Source: Bacteriovoracaceae bacterium (GTDB lineage: Bacteria; Bdellovibrionota; Bacteriovoracia; Bacteriovoracales; Bacteriovoracaceae). From it: 34,220 nucleotides of DNA. This document shows, in pieces, positions 32,788 to 34,220 of this stretch. The translations under genes and the position numbers were made by a program. The notes beneath the pieces were generated by a model. That model had not been told where the DNA came from, did not search any database, and was given only the letters and a program-made list of their open reading frames with translations. Where the stretch lies: positions 1 through 34,220 of the forward strand of contig JARXAH010000005.1 of the NCBI GenBank assembly GCA_029865945.1, in the 5' to 3' direction. Each line of letters opens with the position of its first letter. Position 1 is the stretch's first letter.

Positions 32788-34220
32788 TATTTGATTATTT
32801 CATTTAAAATTCTTCCCTCTGAGAGAGCTGGGGGAAGAGTTCCAAATAAAAATGAAAGGGTTGGCGCAATATCGACGACTTTGGATGGAGTCCCATAGAG
32901 GCCAGGTTTTATTCTTTTGCCTGCTAAAATGAGTGGAACCGATCGGTCATAACTATATCCCGTCATGTGAGTCACCGTGTTTCCATCGACAAAATAAAAC
33001 GGTAGTGGAATCGCAATCACATCGCCGCTTCGATCTGCAATATAAGTATTTAATATTTGCTTAGTATGAATGCCTGGGGGAAGAATTCTTTTTGCGTAAT
33101 CACTTGACGTAAAAACAAAAGCAATTCCCTTGGTTTTTTGAATGATGCTTTTTGCTTCAGCTTCTGCATCTGCCAAGGAAGCGCCTTGTTCGCTCAAAAT
33201 TTTTCGGTCAAAATAAAAATTTAAGTCTATTTGATAAGCAAGGTAGCTTCCTTTTTTAGGAGTTCCAAATTTTTTATTCAAAGATGTTTCTATTTCTTCT
33301 TCTAACTTTTTCTCTGAAATTCTTCCCGCATTCATTTTATTTTCTTTAAGTAAATCAGGATTGGGAGGAATTCCGTGATCGGCCGTTAACACTATCAATA
33401 CGTTTTTTAATCCACCTTTTACATGAGTATTTAAAAAATTGAGATATTTAGAAATGACCGCATCATCAGCAATCGTCATCTCTTCCATTTCAACACTATT
33501 CGGCCCAAAACCGTGTCCCAAATAATCATGAGTAGAAAAACTTACTGCAAGTACATCAGCTTGTTTTCCACTTCCATTGCCAAGATTAAATTCTTTCGCT
33601 GCCATTTCCGCAAGAGATTCAGTCAACTCAGATCCGTAAGGAAGTAACAACGAAGCAGGTGATCCGGCCTTTGCTTCATGGGGAAAACTAGCTCCAATTT
33701 TTGAAACAAAACTATTTTTTTCATCAAGTTGACCATTCGGAATGGAGAGACCTGAAAGTTGAGAGGCTGGTGTCCAAATAAGTTTATCTTCTTTCTTCTT
33801 ATCCATTTCATCATTGAAACGCTTAATCCAGGCCGGTAATCCCACTTTACTATTGAGATAATAATCACTCGATACCCAACGTGAAGTTTCTTTATCGAGC
33901 CATATGGCGAGATCAGCACGGTGCCCCCCCATTAAAATGGCCGCGCGATCTTTAATGGCCAAAGATACCACTTTGGAATTCCAGCCTGCATTTTTTAATT
34001 CATCTCCAAATGTGGTTCCAACTAAGTTACGAGGTGAGGTGCCCACGTGAACATCTTTTGGATTGGCGCCAATAGTTTTTACGGATTGATCTTCGGTACA
34101 ATATACGCGGGATTTTAAATTTTGGTCATACCAATCGTTGGCAGGAATTCCATTTACGTATGGATAAGAACCAGTGAGAATGGTGGCATGACCCGGGCCA
34201 GTCATACTTTGCAAAATTTC
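32787..34220 (-). CDS. PafA-like alkaline phosphatase / phosphodiesterase, 5' end outside window
   Basis: The frame is open to the window edge, so the N-terminus is missing; a TTG at 34214 is not the true start. Family motifs run in order: SMTGPGHATILTGSYP with the likely nucleophilic Thr, then NDWYDQ, VYCTEDQSV, SPRNLVGTTFGDELK, SLAIKDRAAILMGGHRAD, the metal-site STHDYLGHGFGP, TADHGIPPNP, and a late YDRSVPLILAG. This is the pattern of PafA-type alkaline phosphatases, which remove phosphate from monoesters in the periplasm; the missing end should hold the first metal ligand and a signal peptide. It is convergent with the 31891 gene across the three-hairpin repeat. Confidence 0.88.
   Translation of the reverse strand, partial: EILQSMTGPGHATILTGSYPYVNGIPANDWYDQNLKSRVYCTEDQSVKTIGANPKDVHVGTSPRNLVGTTFGDELKNAGWNSKVVSLAIKDRAAILMGGHRADLAIWLDKETSRWVSSDYYLNSKVGLPAWIKRFNDEMDKKKEDKLIWTPASQLSGLSIPNGQLDEKNSFVSKIGASFPHEAKAGSPASLLLPYGSELTESLAEMAAKEFNLGNGSGKQADVLAVSFSTHDYLGHGFGPNSVEMEEMTIADDAVISKYLNFLNTHVKGGLKNVLIVLTADHGIPPNPDLLKENKMNAGRISEKKLEEEIETSLNKKFGTPKKGSYLAYQIDLNFYFDRKILSEQGASLADAEAEAKSIIQKTKGIAFVFTSSDYAKRILPPGIHTKQILNTYIADRSGDVIAIPLPFYFVDGNTVTHMTGYSYDRSVPLILAGKRIKPGLYGTPSKVVDIAPTLSFLFGTLPPALSEGRILNEIIK

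Noticed and set aside
1-34220. CRISPR arrays, tRNA or rRNA genes
   Set aside because: No regularly spaced direct repeats and no recognisable tRNA or rRNA sequence were seen on either strand by reading; a dedicated tRNA search was not possible here.

Overview
The window is AT-rich bacterial DNA, densely coding on both strands, with many secreted proteins and lipoproteins. A TIGR02147-family regulator, a Thiobacillus-ferrooxidans-type glutamate-cysteine ligase, paired ArsA-like ATPases, a PhaR-type regulator and a PafA-like phosphatase together suggest a Bdellovibrionota/Bacteriovoracales-like Gram-negative bacterium. This placement is an inference from gene families; there is no rRNA or other marker gene in the window.

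Region 1 (about 1-11.1 kb) is a plastic, accessory zone. It holds an IS4-family element with its outer end at base 1; a complete IS1634-family element (5203-7281) with perfect 19-bp ends, a 6-bp target duplication and a divergent DUF6788 passenger; several short orphan secreted proteins; a secreted HExxH protein; a TIGR02147 regulator; a BrnT/BrnA-like toxin-antitoxin pair; and two copies of a structured intergenic repeat.

Region 2 (11.2-16.7 kb, minus strand) is a compact gene set. In transcription order it runs PhaR-type regulator, outer-membrane beta-barrel protein, two ArsA-like ATPases, GshA (overlapping the second ATPase) and a short IorA-like thiamine-diphosphate enzyme. It looks like one functional module whose purpose I cannot name.

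Region 3 (17.0-25.4 kb, plus strand) has a TPR lipoprotein, a second lipoprotein, and a peptide-type ABC importer (binding protein, two permeases, fused double ATPase).

Region 4 (25.45-32.6 kb, plus strand) has four tightly packed or overlapping genes: an unrecognised 343-aa protein, a 1199-aa coiled-coil protein, a subtilisin/P-domain protease lipoprotein with no visible propeptide, and a membrane-anchored protein whose C-terminus looks like a separated S8 propeptide. A striking three-hairpin repeat (32613-32787) separates this set from a convergent PafA-like phosphatase that runs off the right edge.

The most interesting candidates are the ArsA/ArsA/GshA/IorA-like module, the protease with a possible propeptide in trans, the multi-hairpin repeat family with covarying stems, and the symmetric overlapping leaderless promoters inside the IS1634 element.
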